Positions 1 through 7,475 of a stretch of DNA of 64,000 nt are shown here, piece after piece (position 1 is the first letter of the stretch; every line of letters begins with the position of its first letter). A program made the translations under genes and the position numbers. Origin of the DNA: Janibacter sp. HTCC2649 (GTDB lineage Bacteria > Actinomycetota > Actinomycetes > Actinomycetales > Dermatophilaceae); assembly GCF_000152705.1 (NCBI RefSeq), contig NZ_CH672413.1, positions 1,215,978 to 1,279,977 of the forward strand, written 5' to 3'. The notes below the pieces were generated by a model. It did no database searches, was not told the origin of the DNA, and was given only the letters and a program-made list of their open reading frames with translations.

Positions 1-337
1 CCTCGACCCAGAGGTTGGTGAGCTCGAGGGATTCGGCGTCGGAGAGCATGCGGGCGACTCCGGGCACGTGCACCTCGGCAACGATGAGGTCGTGCTCCGG
101 GTGGGAAGAGGCGTAGGCGACCGCCGCGGCGCCGTAGCCGGAACCGACTTCCAGCACCACCGGCGCGGTGCGGCCGAACCAGAGCTGCGGGTCCAGCGGT
201 CCCTCCGCCGGGATGTCGTGCGCGGGCAGGAGTCGCTCCATCCGCTCCTCGGTCAGGGGCGTCTTGCGCCACCGAGGGGTGTATGAGCGGACGCCCTCAC
301 GGGGCGAGTGATCGAGGGTCGAGCGAGTGGGAGACAC
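1..337 (-). CDS. trmB: tRNA (guanine-N7)-methyltransferase, 5' part, cut by window edge
   Basis: Only the N-terminal ~112 residues are present; the gene runs off the left edge. The product would methylate G46 of tRNA using SAM. The translation shows an N-terminal YTPRWRKTPLTEERM-type segment followed by the SAM-binding motif LEVGSGYG and then AEVHVPGVARML, the pattern of TrmB (family knowledge). The GTG at 335-337 is chosen because an in-frame TGA lies directly upstream at 338-340. It is divergent from the conservon operon that starts at 507, so the 169-bp gap must hold both promoters; I see no obvious operator in it. Confidence 0.8.
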   Translation of the reverse strand, partial: MSPTRSTLDHSPREGVRSYTPRWRKTPLTEERMERLLPAHDIPAEGPLDPQLWFGRTAPVVLEVGSGYGAAAVAYASSHPEHDLIVAEVHVPGVARMLSDAESLELTNLWVE

Positions 338-506
338 TCATTGAGGCTAACTCGGGTCGATCGAGGCCTTCGCCACGAACCTGCCAATCGGCTGATTTCG
401 TCGGCGTGGTGCTGCTACGGTCCCGGATGGGTGTGCTATCCACCAACAACTTTGTCATGCCCTCGTGCACCCGGCGTGAAGGCGCCAGCCTCAGAAGGGA
501 AGCCCC

Positions 507-3293
507 GTGACCGAGCCGGTGACGGCTGAGGAGACTCCGCCACACGACATCCCCTGGTACTCCATCGACGAGTGGTCGCTGCGACGCAAACTCGCGTTGG
601 CCCTCGCGATCCCGGTCCTGTTGGCAGCGACCTTCGGTGGCCTGCGCGTCACCAGTGCCACGAGCGAGGCGCAGTCCTTCTCACGCCTGGAGTCCAAGGT
701 CGCCGTGCTCCAACCGGCGGTCCGCCTCGTCGACAGCTCGTCGGCGGTCGCCGTCGCCGGACGATCCACGGACGAGGCAGCCGTCAACCGGGCCCGGGCC
801 ACCTTGGACACGGCCGTGAAGGACGTTCGCAGCGTCATGCGCACGGCGGGACTCTCCGACGAACAGGTGACCGCGCTCGACCAGGCGGTGGCATCAGCGC
901 AGACAGTGCGCAACTCGACTGCCACCGTGCCCGCCGAAACCGTCGCTGACCAGTTCGCCGAGGTGGTGGCACCTGTGACGGTCGTGCTGGGCGAGCTCAC
1001 CTCGGAGACCTCCGACACCCGACTCACCTCGGTGCGTGACGTCCTCGCCGGACAGCTGGCCCTGACGAAGCAGCGGCTCCTCACGGCGAAGACCGGTGCC
1101 ACCGTTGATCAGATCGCCCTCGGCAACGCCATCGGCGAGGAGGCGACCGCGATTGCCTCCCTCGCAGGCAACCTCGGGGCCAATGACACGTTCGTGGATG
1201 CCCTCCTGACAGGCAACGAGCTCCGCCTCGCCGCCGCCCCCACCGTCTCGCAAGGCACGGCAGCGCTCCCCCGCGAACGGGAAGCCGTGAGCGTCTACAC
1301 GACTCTCGCCAAGCAGATCAACGGCCAGGTCGTCGACACCATGCGTGAGAAGGCCAGCGAAGGTCGGCGGGCAGCCATCCGCGACGCCGTCGCCACGATC
1401 GGTCTGCTCGTCGCCGCGATCGCCCTGGCGCTCGCCGTCGCCCGCCTCCTGCTCGACCCCATCACCCGGGTGCGCCTCGGCGCCCTCGACGTGGCGCATG
1501 AACGCCTGCCGACCGCGCTGCGTCAGATCCGGGCCGGCGAGGAGCCAGCTGCGATCGAACCGCTGCCGGTCCACACCGGCGAAGAGGTCGGCCAGCTCGC
1601 CCGCGCCGTCGACGTCCTCCACGCCGAAGCCATCTTCCTCGCGACCCAGCAGGCACGACTGCGTGAGCAGGTGAGCGCCATGTTCGAGACGCTCTCCCGC
1701 CGCAGCACCTCCCTCATCAACCAGCAGCTCGGCCTCATCGAGAACCTCGAACGCGACGAGGACGACCCGCGTCGCCTCGAGAACCTCTTCCGACTCGACC
1801 ACCTCGCCGCCCGGATCCGACGCAACGGCGAGAGCCTGCTCGTCCTCGCCGGAGCGGCGCCCCGCAGCGGCGCAGGGCAGGACCTCCCGCTCGGTGACGT
1901 CGTGCGCGCGGCGGTGTCCGAGGTGCAGGACTACCAGCGCGTGCGCCTGGCCGTCAGCGACCTCGTCATCCAGGCCGGCGCGGCGCCCAACCTCATCCAC
2001 CTCTTCGCCGAGCTCATCGACAACGCCCTGTCCTACTCACCCCCGGACAGCACCGTCACCGTCGCCAGCGTCCGCGGCGTGGACGGCGGCACGCTCGTCG
2101 AGGTCAGCGACGACGGCCTGGGCATGACGCCCGAGGCAGTCGCGAGCGCCAACGAGTCACTCGTCACCGGTGGCGAGGTCACGACCGAGACCGCCCGACG
2201 CATGGGCCTTTACGTGGTCGGACAGCTGGCCATCCGCCACGACGTCACCGTCCGGATCCGGCCCAACCCCGAGTCCACCGGCACCATCGTCTCGGTCTTC
2301 CTCCCGGCAGCCCTGCTCGCGTCCGGCCGAGGAGCAACCACTGCGCCGGCAGCGAAGACGGGCGAGGTCAGCACGGCGGACGTGGCGGGCAGGGCGGGCG
2401 TGGAAGGCACCGCCGAGGGCGCCGACCCGGCATACACCGGGTCCGCGACGCCGATGGGTTCCGGTCTGCCACGGCTGGGGAACCTGACCGCCGTTCCCAA
2501 CCTCGACTCGACGATCGATGAGCGCTCCCAGCAGGGCGGTCTGGGCGGGGCTGCTTCCACCGCGACCCCGACGACCCTCCCGCACATGAGCGTGGTTCCT
2601 CCGGTGGCCCCGCAGGCGCCGCGCGCAACGGGATCCGGGTTGCCCCGACGGCAGCCCGGTGCGGCCGGTGGACCCGGGTCCACCCCTCCGCGACCCGCCT
2701 GGGCCAACGGCTCCAGTGCTTCCTCGTCCGGCGCGCCGAGCGCGCCCGACGCGCCCACGCCCAGTGCCACTCCTGACCCCACGCGAGAGCCGGAGACGGC
2801 ATCCCCCGCCGCCCTCCACGACCCGGCCGAGCAGCAGGAGACGAGCGGCGAACCCGTTGTGTCACGCCAGCCCCAGTCCATCCGTGACCTTGTCCCGGCA
2901 CCGGTCGCGGAGACGCCGATCTTCCGCCAGCTGCAGACGAGCTGGCTGTCCGACACCGACAATGCCGACCTGCCCTGGGCTTCCGACGAGATCGACCAGG
3001 GGTGGCAGGCAGCCGAGCGCGCCGTCTCGGCCGAATCCGCCGGCCGGTCCCGATCCGGCCTGCCGATGCGCCGCCCGGGCTCGACGCTCGTGCCGGGTCA
3101 GGTCGGGCAGGGCGCCAACAGCGCCGTCGCCCGTGACCCCGAGGCGATCCGCGCCCACCTCAACCGCCATCTCGCGGGAGTGCGGCGCGGGCGGGCCAGC
3201 AGCGGCACCGGCGACGCCCAGGGCACGAACGAGTCCAGATCCGCGAGCAACTCCGGGTCAACACTGCTGGATGAGGAGAGGGACCGATCATGA
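507..3293 (+). CDS. Conservon sensor histidine kinase (CvnA-like)
   Basis: 928-residue membrane kinase, first gene of a four-gene conservon. A GTG start is preceded by AGAAGGGA. Visible layout: TM1 about 27-48, extracytoplasmic helical sensor region about 49-294 (resembles nitrate/nitrite-sensor type domains), TM2 about 295-317, HAMP to about 375, an H-box-like helix with [15 protein letters not shown] near 430, N box [14 protein letters not shown] near 500 and G box DDGLGM near 537. Residues about 600-830 form a long Ala/Pro/Ser/Gly-rich, probably disordered tail. Conservon kinases are known to act with roadblock and small-GTPase partners rather than a classical response regulator. The ligand is unknown. 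It overlaps the next gene by four bases (ATGA). Confidence 0.88.
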   Translation: MTEPVTAEETPPHDIPWYSIDEWSLRRKLALALAIPVLLAATFGGLRVTSATSEAQSFSRLESKVAVLQPAVRLVDSSSAVAVAGRSTDEAAVNRARATLDTAVKDVRSVMRTAGLSDEQVTALDQAVASAQTVRNSTATVPAETVADQFAEVVAPVTVVLGELTSETSDTRLTSVRDVLAGQLALTKQRLLTAKTGATVDQIALGNAIGEEATAIASLAGNLGANDTFVDALLTGNELRLAAAPTVSQGTAALPREREAVSVYTTLAKQINGQVVDTMREKASEGRRAAIRDAVATIGLLVAAIALALAVARLLLDPITRVRLGALDVAHERLPTALRQIRAGEEPAAIEPLPVHTGEEVGQLARAVDVLHAEAIFLATQQARLREQVSAMFETLSRRSTSLINQQLGLIENLERDEDDPRRLENLFRLDHLAARIRRNGESLLVLAGAAPRSGAGQDLPLGDVVRAAVSEVQDYQRVRLAVSDLVIQAGAAPNLIHLFAELIDNALSYSPPDSTVTVASVRGVDGGTLVEVSDDGLGMTPEAVASANESLVTGGEVTTETARRMGLYVVGQLAIRHDVTVRIRPNPESTGTIVSVFLPAALLASGRGATTAPAAKTGEVSTADVAGRAGVEGTAEGADPAYTGSATPMGSGLPRLGNLTAVPNLDSTIDERSQQGGLGGAASTATPTTLPHMSVVPPVAPQAPRATGSGLPRRQPGAAGGPGSTPPRPAWANGSSASSSGAPSAPDAPTPSATPDPTREPETASPAALHDPAEQQETSGEPVVSRQPQSIRDLVPAPVAETPIFRQLQTSWLSDTDNADLPWASDEIDQGWQAAERAVSAESAGRSRSGLPMRRPGSTLVPGQVGQGANSAVARDPEAIRAHLNRHLAGVRRGRASSGTGDAQGTNESRSASNSGSTLLDEERDRS

Positions 3294-3706
3294 GCGACTC
3301 CACCCCCGGAGCCCCGCGACGCAACCTCGACTGGGTCGTGTCCAAGTTCGTCGACGACGTCGCCGGTGCCACCCACGCGATCCTCGTCTCCGCAGACGGT
3401 CTCCTCGTTGCCGGAAGCGCCCGGCTCCCTGCCGACCGTGCCGAGCAGATGGCGGCCGTCTCGTCGGGACTCGCGAGCCTGGCGACGGGCGCCGCGCAGC
3501 TCTTCGACGGCGGGACGGTGATGCAGACGGTCATCGAGATGGAGCAGGGCTACCTCCTGCTCATGAGCGTCGGCGACGGGTCGAACCTCGCCGTCCTCAC
3601 GTCCGGGGCCGCCGACATCGGCCAGATCGGCTACGAGATGGCCCTCCTGGTGCAGCGTGTCGGGCCGATGATCCAGGCCGAGGCCCGCGGCACCCGCACC
3701 TACTGA
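3290..3706 (+). CDS. Roadblock/LC7-domain protein (CvnB-like)
   Basis: 138-residue cytoplasmic protein beginning [25 protein letters not shown], the usual opening of actinobacterial roadblock/LC7 proteins in conservons. Members of this family form dimers that regulate the partner GTPase (family knowledge). It starts inside the kinase stop codon (ATGA), so it should be translationally coupled to it. The order kinase, roadblock, DUF742, GTPase confirms the conservon assignment. Confidence 0.9.
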   Translation: MSDSTPGAPRRNLDWVVSKFVDDVAGATHAILVSADGLLVAGSARLPADRAEQMAAVSSGLASLATGAAQLFDGGTVMQTVIEMEQGYLLLMSVGDGSNLAVLTSGAADIGQIGYEMALLVQRVGPMIQAEARGTRTY

Positions 3707-3708
3707 TC

Positions 3709-3748
3709 GAACTGACCTGAGTGAACTGACCTGAGTGAACTGACGAGG
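3709..3748. repeat. Short tandem repeat, period 14, between conservon genes
   Basis: The 49-bp gap between the roadblock and DUF742 genes consists largely of a 14-base unit GAACTGACCTGAGT, present twice exactly (3709-3722, 3723-3736) and then as a partial third copy running into the ribosome-binding region of the next gene. Each unit contains TGA stops. Copy number could vary by slippage and change the spacing between the two genes; that is inference. Confidence 0.8.
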
Positions 3749-3755
3749 ATCTGAG

Positions 3756-4136
3756 ATGGCCCACCACCGCGACGAGGACGAGCACGTGCCGACTGCCGGC
3801 ATCGTGCGTCCCTATGCGCTGACCTCTGGACGGACGCAGTCATCGGTGCACCTGCCCGTCGAGGCGATGGTCCAGCAGCTGCCCCGTGCCCACCAGCGCG
3901 AGTGGGCCGGACACGACCAGCTCGACCGGATCGTCCTGGCCTGCGAGGAGCGCACGTCGGTGGCCGAGATCGCCGCGAAGGTCGGACTCCCCCTGGGCGT
4001 CGTCCGGGTCCTGCTGGGCGACCTCATCGAGGACGGTTACCTCGAGACCGCCGCCGTCACCCTCACGGACTCCTCGACTCTCAGCGAGCGCAAGGACCTC
4101 ATCGAAAGGACCCTCCGTGGACTTCGGGCCATCTAG
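3756..4136 (+). CDS. DUF742 protein (CvnC-like)
   Basis: 126 residues with IVRPYALTSGRT near the N-terminus and a winged-helix-like second half (SVAEIAAKVGLPLGVVRVLLGDLIEDGYL), the typical DUF742 pattern. In conservons this protein sits between the roadblock protein and the GTPase and is thought to be an adaptor. The ATG at 3756 follows GAGGATCTGAG. Its 3' end overlaps the start of the GTPase gene by 20 bases. Confidence 0.9.
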   Translation: MAHHRDEDEHVPTAGIVRPYALTSGRTQSSVHLPVEAMVQQLPRAHQREWAGHDQLDRIVLACEERTSVAEIAAKVGLPLGVVRVLLGDLIEDGYLETAAVTLTDSSTLSERKDLIERTLRGLRAI

Positions 4137-4722
4137 CGCGTCCACGGGCGCCGCCTCGACCAAGATCGTCGTCGCTGGCGGCTTCGGGGTCGGCAAGACC
4201 ACCCTCGTCGGCGCCGTGTCCGAGATCGTGCCGCTGCGCACAGAGGCGCTGGTCACCAAGGAGTCCACTGGGGTCGACGACCTCGCGAACACGCCGCTGA
4301 AGTCGACGACCACGGTGGCCATGGACTTCGGTCGCATCACCCTCGGCGACGACCTGGTCCTCTATCTGTTCGGCACTCCGGGGCAGCGTCGGTTCTGGTT
4401 CATGTGGGACGACCTGGTGCGTGGCGCGATCGGCGCCGTCATCCTGGTGGACACCCAGCGGCTCGACGAGGCGTTCGCCGCCGTCGACTATTTCGAGGCC
4501 AAGGGGTTGCCGTTCATCGTCGCCGTCAACGAGTTCGACGGTGCGCAGCGCTTCCACGTCGAGGACGTGCGTGAGGCGCTGGCGCTGCCTCCCAGCATCC
4601 CCGTACTCGCCATCGACGCGCGCGATCGTGAGTCGGCGAAGGCTGCGTTGGTCCGAGTGACCGAGTACGCACTCGACCAGATCATCGGCGGCCGAGAGTC
4701 CGCACCCGCCTCGCACTACTGA
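4117..4722 (+). CDS. Conservon small GTPase (CvnD-like ATP/GTP-binding protein)
   Basis: About 201 residues from a GTG at 4117, chosen because it follows AAAGGA at good spacing and gives the usual short N-terminus before the P-loop GGFGVGKTT. Switch-type motif DFGRI and the G3-like segment FGTPGQRRFWFMWDD are present, and the G4 position reads NEFD. These are features of the GTPases that close conservon operons (family knowledge). Last gene of the operon; directly downstream lies the hairpin-repeat array at 4735-5044. Confidence 0.88.
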   Translation: MDFGPSSASTGAASTKIVVAGGFGVGKTTLVGAVSEIVPLRTEALVTKESTGVDDLANTPLKSTTTVAMDFGRITLGDDLVLYLFGTPGQRRFWFMWDDLVRGAIGAVILVDTQRLDEAFAAVDYFEAKGLPFIVAVNEFDGAQRFHVEDVREALALPPSIPVLAIDARDRESAKAALVRVTEYALDQIIGGRESAPASHY

Positions 4723-4734
4723 GGCCCCAAACCA

Positions 4735-4817
4735 CTTCGTGCCCCGCACGGACACACCCACATCCACTTCGTGCCCCGCACGGACACACCCACATCCACT
4801 TCGTGCCCCGCACGGAC
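4735..4817. repeat. Three 32-bp direct repeats, hairpin core, forward orientation
   Basis: The 19-base core CTTCGTGCCCCGCACGGAC occurs at 4735, 4767 and 4799, a strict 32-base period with near-identical linkers. The core can itself fold (CGTGC-CCC-GCACG). The array lies between convergent genes (GTPase ending at 4722 and phosphatase ending at 5066). Linkers are near identical, so this is not a CRISPR. It pairs with the inverted array that follows. Confidence 0.9.
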
Positions 4818-4829
4818 ACACCCTCCGAT

Positions 4830-5044
4830 GTCCGTGCGGGGCACGAAGACGCCCGACCCCCTCCACACCCAGACCGATGTCCGTGCGGGGCACGAAGACG
4901 CCCAACCCCCTCCACACCCAGACCGATGTCCGTGCGGGGCACGAAGACGCCCAACCCCCTCCACACCCAGACCGAGGTCCGTGCGGGGCACGAAGACGCC
5001 CAACCTCCCCCATACCCAGACCGAGGTCCGTGCGGGGCAGCAAG
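4830..5044. repeat. Five 49-bp direct repeats carrying the same core inverted
   Basis: GTCCGTGCGGGGCACGAAG, the reverse complement of the preceding core, recurs at 4830, 4879, 4928, 4977 and 5026 with an exact 49-base period. The last copy has a changed end (GCAGCAAG). Linkers read like ACGCCCAACCCCCTCCACACCCAGACCGA. With the forward array, any forward copy can pair with any inverted copy, giving a large cruciform or a strong bidirectional terminator. The same core recurs near 11405, 11986 and 12023. Confidence 0.9.
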
Positions 5045-5065
5045 CCGGTTGAGGGTCCGTAGGCC

Positions 5066-6172
5066 TCAGGAGCGGACGATGACGAACACGGCGCGGTCGT
5101 CGGCCTCGCCGGAGCGAGCGGACGAGACGACGGCGTCGGCGACGGAGTCACCACGTCGGATCATCGCCTCGGAGGCTGCACCGAGCATGCGGTCGGTGCC
5201 CTCGGACAGGTCGTGACCGCGCGACTCGATGATGCCGTCGGAGTAGATCATCAGCGCGTCGCCCATGGACAACGTGCCGTGGGTGCGGGCGAAGGTGACT
5301 CCCTGCATGATGCCCAGCACCGGACCGCGGCCACCCTCGAGGATGTCCCAGTTCCCGGTGCCGAACGAGTAGCGCACGGGCGCGGGGTGGCCGGCGTTGC
5401 CAACCGAGAACTCGCCGGTGTCGAGGTTGATGTCGACGTGGACAGCGGTCGCGAAGCCTTCCTCCCAGCCCTGGCGCACCAGGTAGCGGTTGGCCTCGCA
5501 CAGGAAGTTGACCGGGGACAGCGAGCCGAGGAGGGCGCCGAGCGCACCGGAGAGGAGCAGCGAGCGCGTCCCGGCCTCACGACCCTTGCCGCTGACATCG
5601 ACCAGCGCAACCTCGAGGTGGCGGCCGCCATGGGTCCGCTCGGCCACCATGAAGTCGCCCGAGAAGCCCTCGCCATAGGCGGACCGCACGGCCGACTCCG
5701 CGGTCCAGCCGTCGGGCAGTCCGGGGAGACGGGCGGAGCGGGCGATCCGGTCGCGCAGCTCGACGAAGAGGTTCTCGCCGTGGAACCCGATGGAGCCGAC
5801 CCGGACCCGGGAGGACGCGACGATGACCATCATGGCCATGATCGCGAACATCGACGAGACGATGAGGGTCCTGGCCATCGCGGTGCCCGACAGCCGCGGG
5901 ATGGTCATCGCGATCCCGATGCCGATGACGATGTAGAGACCCACGAGATGGCGGTGCGGCAGGTAGAGCCCGCTGAGCAGGATCAGTGGCGCCAACGTCG
6001 CAATCGGAACTCGGGTCGGCCAGCTCATGACGAGCACCACGAAGGTCAGGGCGATGAGGGCGAGGACCGCGAAGACGATGCGGTCCCGACGTGGTCCCGA
6101 CGCGGCGACAGTGCCGCCAAGGCGACGCGTGAGCGTCGTCGGAGCCCTGCGTGCGAGAACGTCCGTAGCCAC
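5066..6172 (-). CDS. SpoIIE-type PP2C phosphatase with N-terminal membrane domain
   Basis: About 368 residues. The N-terminal third contains several hydrophobic segments (about 30-130 in this numbering), followed by a cytoplasmic PP2C/SpoIIE domain with SGDFMVAE, VALVDVSGKGREAG, VGNAGHPAPV and a C-terminal SGEADDRAVFVIVR, matching the metal-binding Asp/Gly motifs of RsbU/SpoIIE phosphatases. Such enzymes dephosphorylate anti-sigma-factor antagonists or similar switches. The GTG at 6172 is preferred because AGGAG precedes it; an alternative GTG at 6208 would add 12 residues. It is convergent with the conservon. No kinase or antagonist gene lies next to it, so its target is unknown. Confidence 0.85.
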   Translation of the reverse strand: MATDVLARRAPTTLTRRLGGTVAASGPRRDRIVFAVLALIALTFVVLVMSWPTRVPIATLAPLILLSGLYLPHRHLVGLYIVIGIGIAMTIPRLSGTAMARTLIVSSMFAIMAMMVIVASSRVRVGSIGFHGENLFVELRDRIARSARLPGLPDGWTAESAVRSAYGEGFSGDFMVAERTHGGRHLEVALVDVSGKGREAGTRSLLLSGALGALLGSLSPVNFLCEANRYLVRQGWEEGFATAVHVDINLDTGEFSVGNAGHPAPVRYSFGTGNWDILEGGRGPVLGIMQGVTFARTHGTLSMGDALMIYSDGIIESRGHDLSEGTDRMLGAASEAMIRRGDSVADAVVSSARSGEADDRAVFVIVRS

Positions 6173-6255
6173 CAGCTTTACTCCTGTCGTGGACTGCGTG
6201 CGAATCACACTAACCCACGAGTAGCCACCGGCGAAAGGAGTCGGGAGAAAGCGCG

Positions 6256-6723
6256 TCAGGGCAGATCAGGCAGGGTTTTGGTGTCCTCGTAGGCGCTCAC
6301 CATGTCGATCCGGCGCTGGTGCCGTTCCTCACCCGAGAAGGGGGTCGCGAGGAAGGTGCGCACCATGGAGCGCGCCTCCTCGACGGTGTTCATGCGGCCC
6401 CCGATGGAGATGACCTGGGCGTTGTTGTGTTCGCGCGCAAGCTGGGCCAGCTCGTCGTTGTAGCAGAGCGCGGCCCGCACACCGGCGACCTTGTTGGCGG
6501 CCATCTGCTCACCGTTGCCCGAGCCGCCGAGGACGACACCGAGCGAGCCCTCGTCGGTGGCGACGGCCTCGGCCGCGCGCAGCACGAAGACGGGGTAGTC
6601 ATCGAGCGGGTCGAGGTCGAAGGGACCGTGGTTGGTCACCTCGTGCCCTTCGGTCCCGAGGAACGCGATGAGGTCCTGCTGCAGCTCGTATGCCGCGTGG
6701 TCGCCGCCGATGTGAACGCGCAT
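6256..6723 (-). CDS. rpiB: Ribose-5-phosphate isomerase B
   Basis: 155 residues starting MRVHIGGDHAAYEL, with GGSGNGEQMAANKVAGVRAA and the phosphate-binding region near NNAQVISIGGRMN. It interconverts ribose-5-phosphate and ribulose-5-phosphate in the pentose phosphate pathway. The actinobacterial sub-type lacks the catalytic Cys of Escherichia coli RpiB, and none is visible at that position here. The neighbouring DsbA-like gene and pepN are in the same order as M. tuberculosis Rv2465c, Rv2466c and Rv2467 (from memory). Confidence 0.93.
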   Translation of the reverse strand: MRVHIGGDHAAYELQQDLIAFLGTEGHEVTNHGPFDLDPLDDYPVFVLRAAEAVATDEGSLGVVLGGSGNGEQMAANKVAGVRAALCYNDELAQLAREHNNAQVISIGGRMNTVEEARSMVRTFLATPFSGEERHQRRIDMVSAYEDTKTLPDLP

Positions 6724-6752
6724 GTCTGGTCGTGCTCCTGTGTGTCGGTGGG

Positions 6753-7367
6753 TCAGTCGAACTGCGGGCCGGCGGTGCGGCTGCGCTTGATCTCGAAGAA
6801 GCCGGGCGTGCCCGCGACGAGCACGGTGCCGTCCCAGAGCTTGCCCGCGGCCTCACCCTTGGGTGCCGGGGTGACGACGGGGCCGAAGAAGGAGACGCCG
6901 TCGACGGAGATGACCGGCGTGCCGACGTCGTCACCGACGAGATCCAGAGCCTTCTGGGTCGAGGCGCGCATCTGCGGGTCGTACTCGTCCGTGGCGGCGA
7001 ACTTCGCGAGGTCGGCGGGGAGCCCGGCCTTCTCGAGGCCCTTGGCGATCGCCTCGTCGAAGTCCTCGACACCACCGGGGTGGATCGCGGTCCCGATGGC
7101 GTCGTAGAGCGGCTTGACGACCTCTTGGCCGTGCAGCTCGCGCGCCGCGGTGACGACCCGGGCGGGACCCCACCCTCGGTCCATGAGCTCGCGGTACTGC
7201 GGCGGGAGCTCCCGGCCCTCGTTGAGCACCGCGAGGCTGAAGGGATGCCACGTCACATCGACGGGGCGGACCTGTTCGACCTCACCCATCCATCGGGACG
7301 TCATCCATGCCCACGGGCACAGCGGGTCGAACCAGAACTCGGCGGTGTGACGCTGCTCGTCGCTCAT
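6753..7367 (-). CDS. DsbA-family protein, mycothiol-dependent nitroreductase type (Rv2466c-like)
   Basis: 204 residues. The thioredoxin-fold active site is in FWFDPLCPWAW (Cys17), followed by TSRWMGEVEQVRP and, near the C-terminus, GTPVISVDGVSFFGPV and a final PQFD, all hallmarks of the Rv2466c group. The active site reads C-P-W-A rather than the C-P-W-C I recall for Rv2466c, so this would be a monothiol enzyme. The start at 7367 gives the usual short N-terminus. It lies 29 bp upstream (in transcription) of rpiB and is divergent from pepN. Confidence 0.85.
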   Translation of the reverse strand: MSDEQRHTAEFWFDPLCPWAWMTSRWMGEVEQVRPVDVTWHPFSLAVLNEGRELPPQYRELMDRGWGPARVVTAARELHGQEVVKPLYDAIGTAIHPGGVEDFDEAIAKGLEKAGLPADLAKFAATDEYDPQMRASTQKALDLVGDDVGTPVISVDGVSFFGPVVTPAPKGEAAGKLWDGTVLVAGTPGFFEIKRSRTAGPQFD

Positions 7368-7475
7368 GCGCTCATCGTGCCACTCCCCCGGCGGCCTTCG
7401 AACGCCGAGTCCGCGTGCGAGGATGAACGCGATTCCACAACTGATTCTGTACCCCCGCACACCAGGAGATCCGCC

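Noticed and set aside
4735-5044. Regularly spaced repeats resembling a CRISPR array
   Set aside because: The linkers between cores are nearly identical to each other, the two halves are inverted, and no cas genes are in the window.
4739-5154. Overlapping open frames through the repeat array giving RAGHE/PRTDT-type peptides
   Set aside because: They are translations of the tandem repeat in every frame, with no ribosome-binding site and no protein-like composition.
6690-7475. N-terminal extension of pepN by about 260 codons
   Set aside because: The region is antisense to the DsbA-like gene; PepN similarity starts at the GTG at 7476, which has a good ribosome-binding site.
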